64,000 bases of DNA, taken from positions 496,001 to 560,000 of the forward strand of contig NZ_JAJCVI010000004.1 of the NCBI RefSeq assembly GCF_020567525.1, read 5' to 3'. Both the position numbers and the translations under genes were made by a program. This stretch comes from Halorubellus salinus (GTDB lineage Archaea > Halobacteriota > Halobacteria > Halobacteriales > Natrialbaceae). Below are positions 34,416 to 43,355 of this stretch, piece by piece. The notes under the pieces are model-generated. The model did not search any database and was not told where the DNA came from. It saw only the letters and a list, made by a program, of their open reading frames with translations. Every line of letters starts with the position of its first letter. The stretch's first letter is position 1.

Positions 34416-34520
34416 GTCAGTCGGCGGTCACGCCGACCTCCAGTAACTGTTGGCGTCAGTCTGTGGCGTCGACGACCTCGCAGCCACTGTCGGCGTCAGT
34501 CGGCGGCGTCGACGACCTCG
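34416..34520 (-). repeat. degenerate ~40-bp repeats of a gene 3' end including its stop
   Basis: The last about 25 bases of the regulator gene (34496-34520, with stop tca 34496-34498 on the plus strand) recur with few changes at 34456-34480 and more weakly from about 34416. The stop trinucleotides are at 34496, 34456 and 34417, so the period is about 40 bases. Confidence 0.8.
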
Positions 34521-35302
34521 TAACTGATGTTCGCGTCCCGGAGGCGGTCGGTGTGCGCGCTCAGCTCGTTCGTCGACGCGAGGACGAGCACGGAGAGGCC
34601 TTTGGTCGCCGCCTCCTGGACGGCTGCGGGGGTGCCGAAGCGAACGTCCGGCGTCAGCTCGCAGCGCTCCGCGGCGACGAACGCCTCGGTGCCCGCGGTC
34701 GCGAGGAGGTCGTGCTCGCTCGCGAGCGCAGCGATACGCTCGGGGTCGACCGCGCGACTCCCACCGTCCTGTACGCGCGGCACGCTCACGACCGTCACCG
34801 ACCCGAGCTCGTAGTCGACGACGCCCTCGAAGTTCGTCACGCCGACGTCCTCGCCCTCGGCGGCGTCCGTCACCGCAACCGCAGTTGCACTCCCCGCGTC
34901 GCCGGCTATCGCGCAGAGGACGCCGTCGCGCATCGTCACCGACACCGTCTCGCCCTCCGCGACGTCCGTGCGTGCGACCGCCGTCTCCACCTCCACCTGT
35001 CCGATGACGTCGCTCGCGACGTGACTCACGTACTCCTGGAGGCCGTCGGTCTGCCCGATGAGCCAGTCGACGCCCTCCTTCGTCACCTCGTACCGGCCGC
35101 GGCCCTCCTTCACGACGAACCCCTCCTCGACGAGGCCCTGCAGGTAGTCGCTGACGGCCTGGGCGGTGACGCCGATCTCGTCGGCGATCTCCTGCTGGCT
35201 CACCGCCGGCTGGCGCTCCGCGATCTGTACGAGTATCTGATAGCGGGTCGCCGAACGCTTGCTCCGGAGGACGTCCGCGTCCGACTGCGAATGGTCGGCC
35301 AT
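34496..35302 (-). CDS. winged-helix transcriptional regulator with long C-terminal sensory part
   Basis: A 268-residue DNA-binding protein. Residues about 12-75 form a MarR-like winged helix: SATRYQILVQIAERQPAVSQ, QEIADEIGVTAQAVSDYLQG (recognition helix) and GRGRYEVTKEGVDWL. The remaining 190 residues are acidic and contain a beta region with a Cys (DGVLCAIAGDAGSATAVAVT) and a final alpha/beta part (TKGLSVLVLASTNELSAHTD), probably ligand-sensing or oligomerising. Haloarchaeal proteins of this architecture carry a DUF name that I cannot confirm. The ATG at 35302 is preferred: the frame is open to 35455 but upstream sequence overlaps a TATA-like box (minus strand, around 35327-35334). Confidence 0.8.
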   Translation of the reverse strand: MADHSQSDADVLRSKRSATRYQILVQIAERQPAVSQQEIADEIGVTAQAVSDYLQGLVEEGFVVKEGRGRYEVTKEGVDWLIGQTDGLQEYVSHVASDVIGQVEVETAVARTDVAEGETVSVTMRDGVLCAIAGDAGSATAVAVTDAAEGEDVGVTNFEGVVDYELGSVTVVSVPRVQDGGSRAVDPERIAALASEHDLLATAGTEAFVAAERCELTPDVRFGTPAAVQEAATKGLSVLVLASTNELSAHTDRLRDANISYEVVDAAD

Positions 35303-35498
35303 CGTCGACGGTACGTGGTGCGAAGACAAGTACCTTTGCGATAACACCGGCAGAGTTGTCCTCTTCCGTCTGATACGCGCGACTTCGGCAAGCTGACTTG
35401 ATGTCGGGCGCCGATGGCTCGTGTGGAAGCCCAGCGGCGCGTCTCGTGCTAGCATGAATCACGTATCGTCTTGTGGACGGGCGACGCAGTGTCGCGCG

Positions 35499-36458
35499 AT
35501 GACTGACCGACGCTTCCACACCGTCGACGTGTTCGCTCCCGAGCGGTACGCCGGCAACCAGCTCGCGGTCTTCCACGACACCGCCGACCTCGCGACGGCG
35601 GAGCTGCTCGCGCTCACCCGCGAGACGAACTACTCCGAGGCGACGTTCGTCGAGGACGAGTCGCCCGACGACGGCCGGTATCCCGTCCGCATCTTCGACC
35701 CCGCCGAGGAGCTCCCCTTCGCCGGTCACCCGACCATCGGGACCGCCGCGGTCATCAGGGAGTTCGTCCGCGACGACGACCCCGACGAACTCGTGCTCGA
35801 CCTCGGCGTCGGCGACGTCCGCGTCTGGGTTGAGACCGACGCCGACGGCACCGAACGCTACTGGATGCAGCAGGTCGCGCCCGAGTTCGCCGCCGGCCTC
35901 GACCGCGACGCTGCCGCGAGCGTCCTCGGCCTCGACTCGAGCGACGTCCGGAACGCCCCAATCGACGTCGTCTCCACGGGCCTCCCGACGCTCGTCGTCC
36001 CCCTCCGCGACCTCGACGCCGCCGAGCGCGCCGCCACCCAACCCGAGGCGTACCAGCGCGAGGTCGTCGACGGTCTCGGTGGCGTGAACGTCCTCGTCGT
36101 CGCCCCCGAAACGGTCGACCCGGACGCCGACCTCCACGCTCGCGTGTTCGCGGACTGGGCGGGCGTCCCCGAGGACCCCGCCACCGGCTCCGCCGCCGGC
36201 TGCCTCGCCGCGTACCTCGCACGGCACGACGCCGACGCTCGCAGCATGGGGCTCGACGTCCCCGAGGGCGGCCGCGAGCGCGCGGACGGCCGCGACGCCG
36301 TCGACTTCGTCGTGGAACAGGGCATCGAGATGGGACGCCCCTCGCGACTCCGCCTCCGCGCGAGCGCCAGCGACGGCGAGGACCCCGACGACGAAGACCG
36401 CACCGACGTCCGCGTCGGCGGCCGCGTGATACCGGTCTCCGAAGGCCACCTCCTGTAG
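35499..36458 (+). CDS. PhzF-family isomerase
   Basis: A 319-residue PhzF/diaminopimelate-epimerase-fold protein. It starts MTDRRFHTVDVFAPERYAGN (family N-terminus FxxVDVFt...GNplAVf). It continues with TNYSEATFVEDE, where the Glu is the family's catalytic residue, RIFDPAEELPFAGHPTIGTA, and the second-domain signature DPATGSAAGCLAAYLARH. Most family members outside phenazine producers have unknown substrates, and no phenazine genes are nearby. The ATG at 35499 is chosen because it opens the conserved N-terminus; the frame is open further upstream but unlike protein. It is followed by a tandem repeat and rfcL. Confidence 0.9.
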   Translation: MTDRRFHTVDVFAPERYAGNQLAVFHDTADLATAELLALTRETNYSEATFVEDESPDDGRYPVRIFDPAEELPFAGHPTIGTAAVIREFVRDDDPDELVLDLGVGDVRVWVETDADGTERYWMQQVAPEFAAGLDRDAAASVLGLDSSDVRNAPIDVVSTGLPTLVVPLRDLDAAERAATQPEAYQREVVDGLGGVNVLVVAPETVDPDADLHARVFADWAGVPEDPATGSAAGCLAAYLARHDADARSMGLDVPEGGRERADGRDAVDFVVEQGIEMGRPSRLRLRASASDGEDPDDEDRTDVRVGGRVIPVSEGHLL

Positions 36459-36472
36459 GTCCGGGAGCTACC

Positions 36473-36538
36473 TCCGCACTGTTCCGTGTGGTCGAACCGG
36501 CGACGTCCGCACTGTTCCGTGTGGTCGAACCGGCGACG
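36473..36538 (+). repeat. 33-bp perfect tandem duplication before rfcL
   Basis: Two identical 33-base copies (36473-36505 and 36506-36538, beginning tccgcactgttccgtg) are followed by six bases of a third. It lies between the phzF-like stop (36458) and the rfcL ATG (36579), directly upstream of the AT-rich aaccactaaacg. Confidence 0.95.
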
Positions 36539-36578
36539 TCCGCAACCACTAAACGCGCCACGCGCCTGACTTCGGGTA

Positions 36579-38150
36579 ATGACCGACTGGACGGAGAAGT
36601 ACCGCCCGACGACGCTGTCGGCGGTCCGCGGGAACGACAAGGCCCGGGACGCGTTCGAGAAGTGGGCGCGGACGTGGGACGAGCACCGCGAGGCCGTCAT
36701 CCTCCACGGGAGTCCCGGGGTCGGGAAGACGTCGGCGGCGCACGCGCTCGCGAACGACATGGGGTGGGGCGTGATGGAGTTGAACGCGAGCGACTCGCGG
36801 ACGGCGGACGTCGTGGAGAAGGTCGCGGGCGAGGCGGCGAAGTCCGGGACGCTCACGGAGGGCGGGGCGGGCCGGCGACTCGTGGTGCTGGACGAGGCGG
36901 ACAACTTCCACGGGAACGCGGACTACGGTGGCTCGCGGGAGGTGACGCGGGTCGTGAAGGACGCGAACCAGCCGATCGTCCTCATCGCGAACGAGTTCTA
37001 CGACATGAGCAACGGCCTCCGGAACGCGTGCCAGGACGTCGAGTTCCGGGACGTCTCGAAGCGGTCCATCGTCCCCGTCCTCAGGGACATCTGTCGGCAG
37101 GAGGGCATCGAGTACGAGGACGCGGCGCTGGATGCGATAGCGGAGGAGACGAGCGGGGACCTGCGGTCGGCGGTGAACGACCTGCAGGCGCTCGCCGAGC
37201 AGACGGCGGTCCTCACCGCCGAGGACGTCGTGACGAGCGAACGCGACCGCACGGAGGGTATCTTCGACTTCCTCGACGACGTCATCAAGCACGCGGACGC
37301 CGAGACCGCGCTCAAGCAGTCCTATGACGTCGACGAGACGCCGGACGAACTCCTGAACTGGGTGGAGGACAACGTCCCGAAGGACTACTACGGCGACGAG
37401 CTCGCGGACGCGTACGAGTTCCTGTCGAACGCCGACCGGTGGCTCGGGCGGGTGCGAGCGACGCAGAACTACTCGTACTGGCGGTACGCGGGCGACAACG
37501 TCGCGGCGGGGATTCCGGCGGCACGCCAGCACGACCACGGCGGGTGGACGCGGTACGGGCCGCCGAGTTACTGGTCGAAGCTCGGGCGGACGAAGGGGAA
37601 ACGCAAGCAGCGGGACGCCATCGCCCGCAAGATCGCCGAACGCAGTGGGACGAGCATCGGGACGGCGCGCAGGCGCATCCTCCCGTACCTCTCGACGATG
37701 ATCCATCACTGCAAGCCCCGCGAGCTGACGCTCGCGATCGCGGCGACCTACGAGTTCGATGCGAGCGACCTCGCGTACGTCACGGGGAGCGGCGAGTCGA
37801 CGAACAAGGTCCAGTCCATCGTCGAGGACGCCGAAGAACGCCGCGAGCAGGCGGCGGTCGAGCACTCCGGCGGCGCGTTCGCGGGTGGACGCGCGAGCGA
37901 CTCCGACGCGGACGAGCCCGACGGCTCGGAGGGGAGCGACGGCGATGGCGGTGGCGATGGGCAGGCGACGCTCGGCGCGGTCGCGAGCGAGGAGGCGGCG
38001 GGCGAGGAGTCGATGGGCGAGGAGGCGGACGCGACCGCGGCTGACGACGCCGACGGCGACGACGCTGAGGGGGAGACGCAGGACGTCGACGACCGGGCGG
38101 CAGACGCCGAGGAGGACGACGGGCAGTCGGGGCTCGCCGACTTCCTCTGA
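36579..38150 (+). CDS. rfcL: replication factor C large subunit
   Basis: Clamp-loader large subunit that, with RfcS, loads the PCNA sliding clamp at primer ends. 523 residues. It starts MTDWTEKYRPTTLSAVRGND. Walker A is LHGSPGVGKTSAAHALAND, Walker B is LVVLDEADNFHGNADYGG, and sensor 1 is VLIANEFYDMSN. A sensor-2-like helix follows in SGDLRSAVNDLQALAEQ. The C-terminal third is a long acidic low-complexity tail, typical of haloarchaea, ending QSGLADFL, a PCNA-interacting PIP-box-like motif. The second-copy duplication upstream leaves its probable promoter (actaaacg, near 36547-36554) intact. Confidence 0.96.
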   Translation: MTDWTEKYRPTTLSAVRGNDKARDAFEKWARTWDEHREAVILHGSPGVGKTSAAHALANDMGWGVMELNASDSRTADVVEKVAGEAAKSGTLTEGGAGRRLVVLDEADNFHGNADYGGSREVTRVVKDANQPIVLIANEFYDMSNGLRNACQDVEFRDVSKRSIVPVLRDICRQEGIEYEDAALDAIAEETSGDLRSAVNDLQALAEQTAVLTAEDVVTSERDRTEGIFDFLDDVIKHADAETALKQSYDVDETPDELLNWVEDNVPKDYYGDELADAYEFLSNADRWLGRVRATQNYSYWRYAGDNVAAGIPAARQHDHGGWTRYGPPSYWSKLGRTKGKRKQRDAIARKIAERSGTSIGTARRRILPYLSTMIHHCKPRELTLAIAATYEFDASDLAYVTGSGESTNKVQSIVEDAEERREQAAVEHSGGAFAGGRASDSDADEPDGSEGSDGDGGGDGQATLGAVASEEAAGEESMGEEADATAADDADGDDAEGETQDVDDRAADAEEDDGQSGLADFL

Positions 38151-38322
38151 CCGCCCGGCGCGGTCGACGCCCTTGGGGCCCTCCCACGCCGAATCAAGCG
38201 CGGAGGGCATCACCACCCGAGATAACCGATAGCGGCCACCTCAGACAACTTGCAGCGCGTTTCGCGTGAATTCATACCGCAACAGTTAATGCCAGAAACT
38301 CCCCTGTTCGAGATAGTTTTTG

Positions 38323-39822
38323 ATGACGAACCGAACGCTCATCGCCCTGGTCCTCGCGGCGACGATGGTCCTCGCCGGCTGTAGCGGTGGGACTGCCACG
38401 GAGACCACGGCACCGACCGACGACACGACCGTCGAGGAGACGACGGTCGCGACGACGACCGAGAGCACAGACGACACGACCAGCGAACCGACGACGACCG
38501 AGGGCGAGGACTACCCGAAGGTCAAGACCGAGAACTGCAAGTACAGCGGCGAGGGCGACGACGACATCGTCCGCGAGTCCGGCGCGTGCCTGCCGTTCGA
38601 CGCGGACGAGGTCTACCGGAACGTCGCCGACATGGCGGGCGTCGACATCGACAAAGGCCCGAGCGTGAACTCCATCCCGGCACGCGGCACCTCCCGCTAC
38701 GAGTTCAGCTTCTCGAACAACACGTTCGGCGCGACGATGGGTATCGCGCCCGACGGACAGCCGAGCGTCTTCGTCCCCGGGTACGCGCAGCCGAACCAGA
38801 ACCCCGACGGGACCGTCTCGCCCGCGGTGACGATGCGGTACATCGGCCTCTGGAACGACAGCGCGCTCCAGGAGGACCTCGGCATCCGCTACACCGCCGA
38901 GGACGCCGAGGTCACGGCCGCGCACGAGTTCCTCCACGTCATCCAGTTCTATCAAGGGAGCCAGGAACGCCTCGCGCAGAACCTGACGAGCGAGGGCGTG
39001 AACGTCAACGACGTCGAACTCGCGATGATCGAGGGGTCGGCGTCGTTCTTCGAGAGCCAGTACCAGCGCGAGTACATGGGCAACCCGAACGCGATGCGGA
39101 ACTTCTCCGCGTGGTCGAACTCGAACGCGTACGCGATGAAGCAACTCGGACCGTACGTGGCCGGGTCGCACTACACGCGCTGGTACCTGAACGGCTCCAC
39201 GGAGAACTTCGAGAAGATCTACGACAACCCGCCGGTCTCCATGGAGCAGATCCTCCACAAGTACGAGCCCGACGAGGAACTCCCGAAGAACCTCACGGTC
39301 GACGGCGAGGTATCCTCGGACTGGGCGACGCCGTCGTCGTCGAAGACGAAGGGCGAGCTGTTCCTCCGGTCGGCACTCCGCTCGGCGGTCAGCGGTGACG
39401 AGGCCGCCCGTGGCGCGGCCGGCTGGGGGCAGGACGGCGTCATCACGTTCCAGAACACGTCGTACTCCGCAGCGGGCAACTACAAGACCGGCTACGGGTG
39501 GGCGATCCGCTTCGACAACGCCACCGAGGCCGCGGAGTTCGAGTCCATCTTCGGCGAGTGGCTCGAAGCGCAGGGCCCGCAGAACAACGGCGTCTACGGC
39601 GAGTCGACCGAGGAGACGTTCCGGATGGTCGAGGTCTCCGAGGAGACCGTCGTCGTGCTCGCGGGTCACGAGGACTTCACGAGCCAGGCGACCGTGAGCG
39701 GGAACACGACCGAGGTCGTCATCGAGCACACGGGTGAGGACGAGACCCAGAGCGACTCCGTCGAGGACGACGACGCCGACGCGTTCGTCGCCGGCTCCGG
39801 GTTCGTTCGCGCGCAAGCCTAG
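38323..39822 (+). CDS. secreted lipoprotein with HEXXH metallopeptidase motif (Hvo_1808-like)
   Basis: A 499-residue exported lipoprotein. The signal MTNRTLIALVLAATMVLAGC ends in a lipobox (LAGC) and is followed by a Thr/Glu-rich linker. The fold core contains TAAHEFLHVIQFYQGSQERL, with His201-Glu202 and His205 forming HEXXH. The block AMIEGSASFFESQYQREYM follows, whose Glu237 is placed to be the third zinc ligand of a gluzincin-type peptidase. Later parts repeat the pattern of haloarchaeal Hvo_1808-type surface proteins (assignment from memory). A TTG directly before the ATG is not needed. The C-terminus is Asp/Glu-rich. It may be an extracellular protease or an inactive relative used as a surface protein. 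Confidence 0.75.
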   Translation: MTNRTLIALVLAATMVLAGCSGGTATETTAPTDDTTVEETTVATTTESTDDTTSEPTTTEGEDYPKVKTENCKYSGEGDDDIVRESGACLPFDADEVYRNVADMAGVDIDKGPSVNSIPARGTSRYEFSFSNNTFGATMGIAPDGQPSVFVPGYAQPNQNPDGTVSPAVTMRYIGLWNDSALQEDLGIRYTAEDAEVTAAHEFLHVIQFYQGSQERLAQNLTSEGVNVNDVELAMIEGSASFFESQYQREYMGNPNAMRNFSAWSNSNAYAMKQLGPYVAGSHYTRWYLNGSTENFEKIYDNPPVSMEQILHKYEPDEELPKNLTVDGEVSSDWATPSSSKTKGELFLRSALRSAVSGDEAARGAAGWGQDGVITFQNTSYSAAGNYKTGYGWAIRFDNATEAAEFESIFGEWLEAQGPQNNGVYGESTEETFRMVEVSEETVVVLAGHEDFTSQATVSGNTTEVVIEHTGEDETQSDSVEDDDADAFVAGSGFVRAQA

Positions 39823-40003
39823 ACGACGCGCAACCGACTGCTTCGGTTCTTCGAAGCGAGTAGCGACGCCGCGAGCGACGCTCGACGTGATTCAGTGCCG
39901 TGGGGCGACGCTGCCGGGGAGGACGCTCACGGGGCGGTGTTCGCTGACGCCCGTGACCGCACTGGTGGGGTCGTCGTCGACGCGGCGTCGTCGCCGGGTA
40001 TCC

Positions 40004-41236
40004 TCACAGGACCCCGAGTTCCTCGCCGGCGTCCTTGAACGCGAGGATGCAGTCCTCGATGTCGACGCGGTCGTGGGTCGCCATCGGCGCGACGCGAACC
40101 CGACTCGCGCCCTCGGGGACCGCCGGCGGGCGGACTGGCGAGGTGAACACGCCACGGTCGCGGACCGCGTCCGCGAGGTCCGTCGCGTCCCGCGGGTCGC
40201 CGACCAGCACGGGGAGTATCTGGGAGTTCCCCCGGACGTCGAACCCGACGTCCGTGAGGCCCTCGCGGAGGTGCGCGACGTTCTCCCAGAGCCGCGAGCG
40301 GATGGCGCCGTGCCGCGCGATGTGCAGCGCCTCGCTCGCCACTGCCGCCGCCGTCGGCGTCAACCCCGTCGAGCGCCCGAACGACCGCGCCTCGTTCACG
40401 AGGAGTTCGACGAGCTCGTCGCTTCCCGCGACGTACCCGCCCTGGCTCGCGAGCGCCTTCGAGAGCGCGCCGAGCTGGACGTCCACGCGGTCCGCGAGCC
40501 CGTCCCGCTGCACGATGCCGCCGCCGTCGTCGTAGACGCCGGTCGCGTGCGCCTCGTCGACCATCACCCACGCGCCGTGGCGCTCTGCGGCGTCACAGAG
40601 CGCCGCGAGCGGCGCGACGGCGCCGTCCTTCGGGAAGACGGTCTCGGTGACGACGACCCACGACCCCGGCGTGTCACAGCTCGCCAGCTTCGCGCGGAGG
40701 TCGTCGGCGTCGCAGTGGTCGTAGGTGACGACCTCGGCGTCGCTCAGTCGACAGCCGTCGACGATGCTCGCGTGATTCAGTTCGTCCGAGAACACGACGT
40801 CCGGGTCGAGCGCGCTGATGGTGCCGACGTTCGCCGCGTACCCCGACGAGAATGCGAGCGCACGGTCGGTGCCTTTCGTCTCCGCGAGTCGCGCCTCGAG
40901 GTCCCGGTGCACGAGCGTGTCGCCGGTGACGAGGCGGCTCGCGCCCGCGCCCGTGCCGACCGTCTCGGCGGCCTCCCTGGCTGCTTGCTGCACGCGCTCG
41001 TCCTGGGTCAGGCCGAGGTAGTTGTTCGACGCGAACACGAGCTCGCGCTCGCCGGCGAGGACCGGCAGGTCCCCGCCGGGGTCGGGCGCGAAGTACGCCG
41101 TCGAGTCGACGGCGTCGGTCGGCTGGAGGTCGCGGTACAGGTCCGCTTCGCGGATGCGAGCCACGCGTCGCGCGACGTCGAACCCGTGGTCGGACGTCCC
41201 CCCTTCGACGCCAGCGTCGTCGTCCGTCCCACTCAT
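40004..41236 (-). CDS. BioF/KBL-type pyridoxal-phosphate acyl-CoA:amino-acid synthase
   Basis: A 410-residue fold-type I PLP enzyme of the alpha-oxoamine synthase family, which joins an acyl-CoA to an amino acid (8-amino-7-oxononanoate synthase or 2-amino-3-ketobutyrate CoA ligase). Seen are NNYLGLTQDERVQQAAREA, GTGAGASRLVTGDTLVHRDL, SDELNHASIVDG, MVDEAHATGVYDDGGGI and LGALSKALASQGGYVAG with the Schiff-base Lys260. Without bioA, bioB, bioD or threonine dehydrogenase in the window I cannot tell biotin synthesis from threonine or another pathway. An N-terminal acidic extension of about 20 residues is not part of the catalytic domain. Confidence 0.88.
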   Translation of the reverse strand: MSGTDDDAGVEGGTSDHGFDVARRVARIREADLYRDLQPTDAVDSTAYFAPDPGGDLPVLAGERELVFASNNYLGLTQDERVQQAAREAAETVGTGAGASRLVTGDTLVHRDLEARLAETKGTDRALAFSSGYAANVGTISALDPDVVFSDELNHASIVDGCRLSDAEVVTYDHCDADDLRAKLASCDTPGSWVVVTETVFPKDGAVAPLAALCDAAERHGAWVMVDEAHATGVYDDGGGIVQRDGLADRVDVQLGALSKALASQGGYVAGSDELVELLVNEARSFGRSTGLTPTAAAVASEALHIARHGAIRSRLWENVAHLREGLTDVGFDVRGNSQILPVLVGDPRDATDLADAVRDRGVFTSPVRPPAVPEGASRVRVAPMATHDRVDIEDCILAFKDAGEELGVL

Positions 41237-41535
41237 CTACCCCAGTAACTCGAATCCGATGTGATAGGTTTCCCGGTATCGCACGCGTCGACCGATGATC
41301 CATCTCCGTCCGCGAACGACCGCTCGTGGACGCCACCGCGCGAACGCGCGCATCACCGCCAGAACCCGGGCATCGGTCAGAACCCGGGCATCGGTCTCGC
41401 GGACCGGTACAGGATGGAGCGCCCGCCGCGCAACGCGCCAGGCAGCCGCGTCCTCGAGTCTCGCCCACGAACGCCGCGGGGCGTCATCGGGTGGCGGTGG
41501 CGAACGCCCAGGGGTCGAGTCTCGTGGCCGTCGCG
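41237..41535. other. 299-base spacer with an 18-bp duplication
   Basis: No gene is seen. At 41360-41395 an 18-base unit (cagaacccgggcatcggt) is present twice in tandem. The remainder is GC-rich without open frames that look coding. The left end, just above the BioF-like start, holds atgtgataggtttccc, the only AT-richer stretch. Confidence 0.6.
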
Positions 41536-41697
41536 TCAGTACGGGATGATGCGGAAGCCTTCGGGGAGCAGGAACCCGAACAGCACGAACAGGACCGCGG
41601 CGCCGCCGGCCGTGACGAGCGCGTACGGGACCTGCGTGCGGACGTGGGTGATGTGGTCGCTCCCGCTCGTCGAGGACGCGACCACGGTCCAGAGCGA
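41536..41697 (-). pseudogene. C-terminal remnant of an NhaC-type Na+/H+ antiporter
   Basis: On the minus strand, about 51 codons before a TGA (41536-41538) read WTVVASSTSGSDHITHVRTQ, VPYALVTAGGAAVLFVLFGF and LLPEGFRIIPY. The block SGxDHIxHVRTQxPYAL followed by a membrane span is the conserved C-terminus of the NhaC sodium/proton antiporter family (COG1757). Upstream the similarity ends at about 41697, within a few codons of where NhaC would read SPISDTTV. The preceding 75 bases, before the ctaA stop, are unrelated. There is no full antiporter gene here, so I read it as a deletion remnant. Confidence 0.62.
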
Positions 41698-41774
41698 CGA
41701 CGGAGAACGAGAGGAACTGGCGGAGGGGGACCGGTCGATAGTTCGGCCGCGGAGCGATGGGGCCGGTCGGTGAC

Positions 41775-42620
41775 TCAGGCGGCGGTGGCGCGTGCGCCGG
41801 GCGCGACCCGGTAGGCGACGAGTGCCGCGCCGACGGCGAGCACGAACACGAGCCCGATGGCGATGGCGTGCGCGGCGAGTATCGTTCCGCTGGCGCCGCC
41901 CACGGCGACGCGACCGAACGCGATCTGGACGGGGAACGCGGCGAGAGCGCCGGCGGCGAGCCAGCGAGCGCGCGCGTCCAGCACGCGCCAGCCGCCGACG
42001 ACTGCGAACACGAGCGCCGCGAGGATGGTCAGCGACACCGCGTAATGGGCGGTCTGCACGGGCGGCGTGTACCGCGACAGCACCTGCGCGCCGAACAGCA
42101 CGAGCACGGGCTGGGCGACCGCGGCGACCGCGAGCGCGCGCCGGAACGCGCCCTCGTTCACGACGTCGCGGAGGACGAGCGCGGTCGCGACGACCACGCC
42201 CGCGAAGATGCTCATCGCCGTCCAGTAGTGCAGGAACAGGACGGGGCCCGTGAACTCGAGGACGGTCTGCCGGCCGAGGAAGACCTGCAGCGGCAGCAGG
42301 ACGATGGCGGCCGTCGCCGCCAGCCGGACGCCGCGGCTGTGATCGTCGACCCACGCGAGGACCGCGGTCGCGAGGATGAACGGCCCGGTGAGCCCCGCGA
42401 CCACGCGATGAATCATCTCGAAGCTACTCGGCACGGACTGCGGGAACAGGTTCAGGAACCCGCCGTCGCAGACCGGCCAGCGTGCCTGGCACGCCAGCCC
42501 CGCGCCGGTCGCTTTCGTCGACACGCCCAGCAGGATGGTGAGGAACGTGGCGCCAACCGTCAGTGCGGCGAGTCGCCGGAACCCGCGCGTGGACAGGTAG
42601 CCGTCGCGCTCGTCGTTCAT
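41775..42620 (-). CDS. ctaA: heme A synthase, CtaA/COX15 family
   Basis: A 281-residue membrane monooxygenase that converts heme O to heme A for terminal oxidases. It starts [20 protein letters not shown] with eight predicted spans. Heme-ligand His residues are in [44 protein letters not shown] and [15 protein letters not shown]. The conserved loop [20 protein letters not shown] carries the paired cysteines of type B CtaA. The ATG at 42620 is chosen: the open frame extends to 42791 but only by translating a tandem repeat. No oxidase subunit genes are in the window. Confidence 0.92.
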   Translation of the reverse strand: MNDERDGYLSTRGFRRLAALTVGATFLTILLGVSTKATGAGLACQARWPVCDGGFLNLFPQSVPSSFEMIHRVVAGLTGPFILATAVLAWVDDHSRGVRLAATAAIVLLPLQVFLGRQTVLEFTGPVLFLHYWTAMSIFAGVVVATALVLRDVVNEGAFRRALAVAAVAQPVLVLFGAQVLSRYTPPVQTAHYAVSLTILAALVFAVVGGWRVLDARARWLAAGALAAFPVQIAFGRVAVGGASGTILAAHAIAIGLVFVLAVGAALVAYRVAPGARATAA

Positions 42621-42672
42621 ACGCGCGTCTTCGGAGGGGACGTACTTACGTCGCTCGCAATCGGACCATCGT

Positions 42673-42748
42673 TCGAGTGGCGGACCAACCCGACTGCTCG
42701 GCTTCGGTCGAGTGGCGGACCAACCCGACTGCTCGGCTTCGGTCGAGT
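42673..42748 (+). repeat. 35-bp perfect tandem duplication between ctaA and msrB
   Basis: Two identical 35-base copies (42673-42707 and 42708-42742, beginning tcgagtggcggaccaac) plus six bases of a third. It lies in the divergent spacer, 53 bases from the ctaA ATG and about 24 bases upstream of the TATA-like box of msrB (gcttattg, 42772-42779). Confidence 0.95.
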
Positions 42749-42771
42749 CGTTGGCTGCCGCGGCCGGCGAC

Positions 42772-42779
42772 TGCTTATT
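42772..42779 (+). promoter_or_regulatory. TATA-like box of msrB
   Basis: gcttattg is centred about 28 bases before the msrB ATG at 42804. Confidence 0.5.
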
Positions 42780-42803
42780 GTCCTCGGACACCTACCAGCG
42801 GGC

Positions 42804-43214
42804 ATGAGCGAATCAGATGCGAGCGAGCGCGACGTCCCTCAGACAGACGACGAGTGGCGCGAGAAACTCGACGACGAGTCCTACCACGTGATGCGCGAAG
42901 CCGGCACCGAAGCGCGATTCAGTGGTGACTACGTCGACCACTTCGAGGACGGCAAGTACCGCTGCAAGGGCTGTGGCGAGGTCCTGTTCGACTCGTCGAC
43001 GAAGTTCGACCACGGCTGCGGGTGGCCGTCGTTCTACGCAGCTGAGGACGCCAACATCGAGAAACGCGAGGACCTCTCCCACGGCATGAAGCGTATCGAG
43101 GTCGTGTGCGCGAACTGCGACAGCCACCTCGGCCACGTCTTCGACGACGGCCCCGAGCCGACCGGGAAGCGCTTCTGCATCAACTCGGTCAGCATCGAGT
43201 TCGACGACGAATAG
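42804..43214 (+). CDS. msrB: peptide-methionine (R)-S-oxide reductase
   Basis: Repairs R-methionine sulfoxide in oxidised proteins in the cytosol. 136 residues. Four zinc-binding cysteines occur as CKGCG (about residue 54) and [12 protein letters not shown] (about 103). The catalytic Cys is in [13 protein letters not shown] near the C-terminus. [13 protein letters not shown] is the substrate-binding Trp/His region. Its length is normal for stand-alone MsrB. It is divergent from ctaA across a duplicated spacer and is followed by a convergent small regulator. Confidence 0.96.
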   Translation: MSESDASERDVPQTDDEWREKLDDESYHVMREAGTEARFSGDYVDHFEDGKYRCKGCGEVLFDSSTKFDHGCGWPSFYAAEDANIEKREDLSHGMKRIEVVCANCDSHLGHVFDDGPEPTGKRFCINSVSIEFDDE

Positions 43215-43355
43215 TCAGCACACCGACCGCGTTCGTCTCGGAGCGTTTCTCCCGGAAACCCCGTTCCGTGAGCCTGCGAACCGACCAGCTGACTCAGTGC
43301 TGTTGATCGAAACGGCGGAGATACCAACGCACTATGTCGCCGACGTGGTAGCGTG

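Noticed and set aside
42621-42791. N-terminal extension of ctaA to 42791
   Set aside because: It would translate the 35-bp spacer duplication and adds no conserved sequence.
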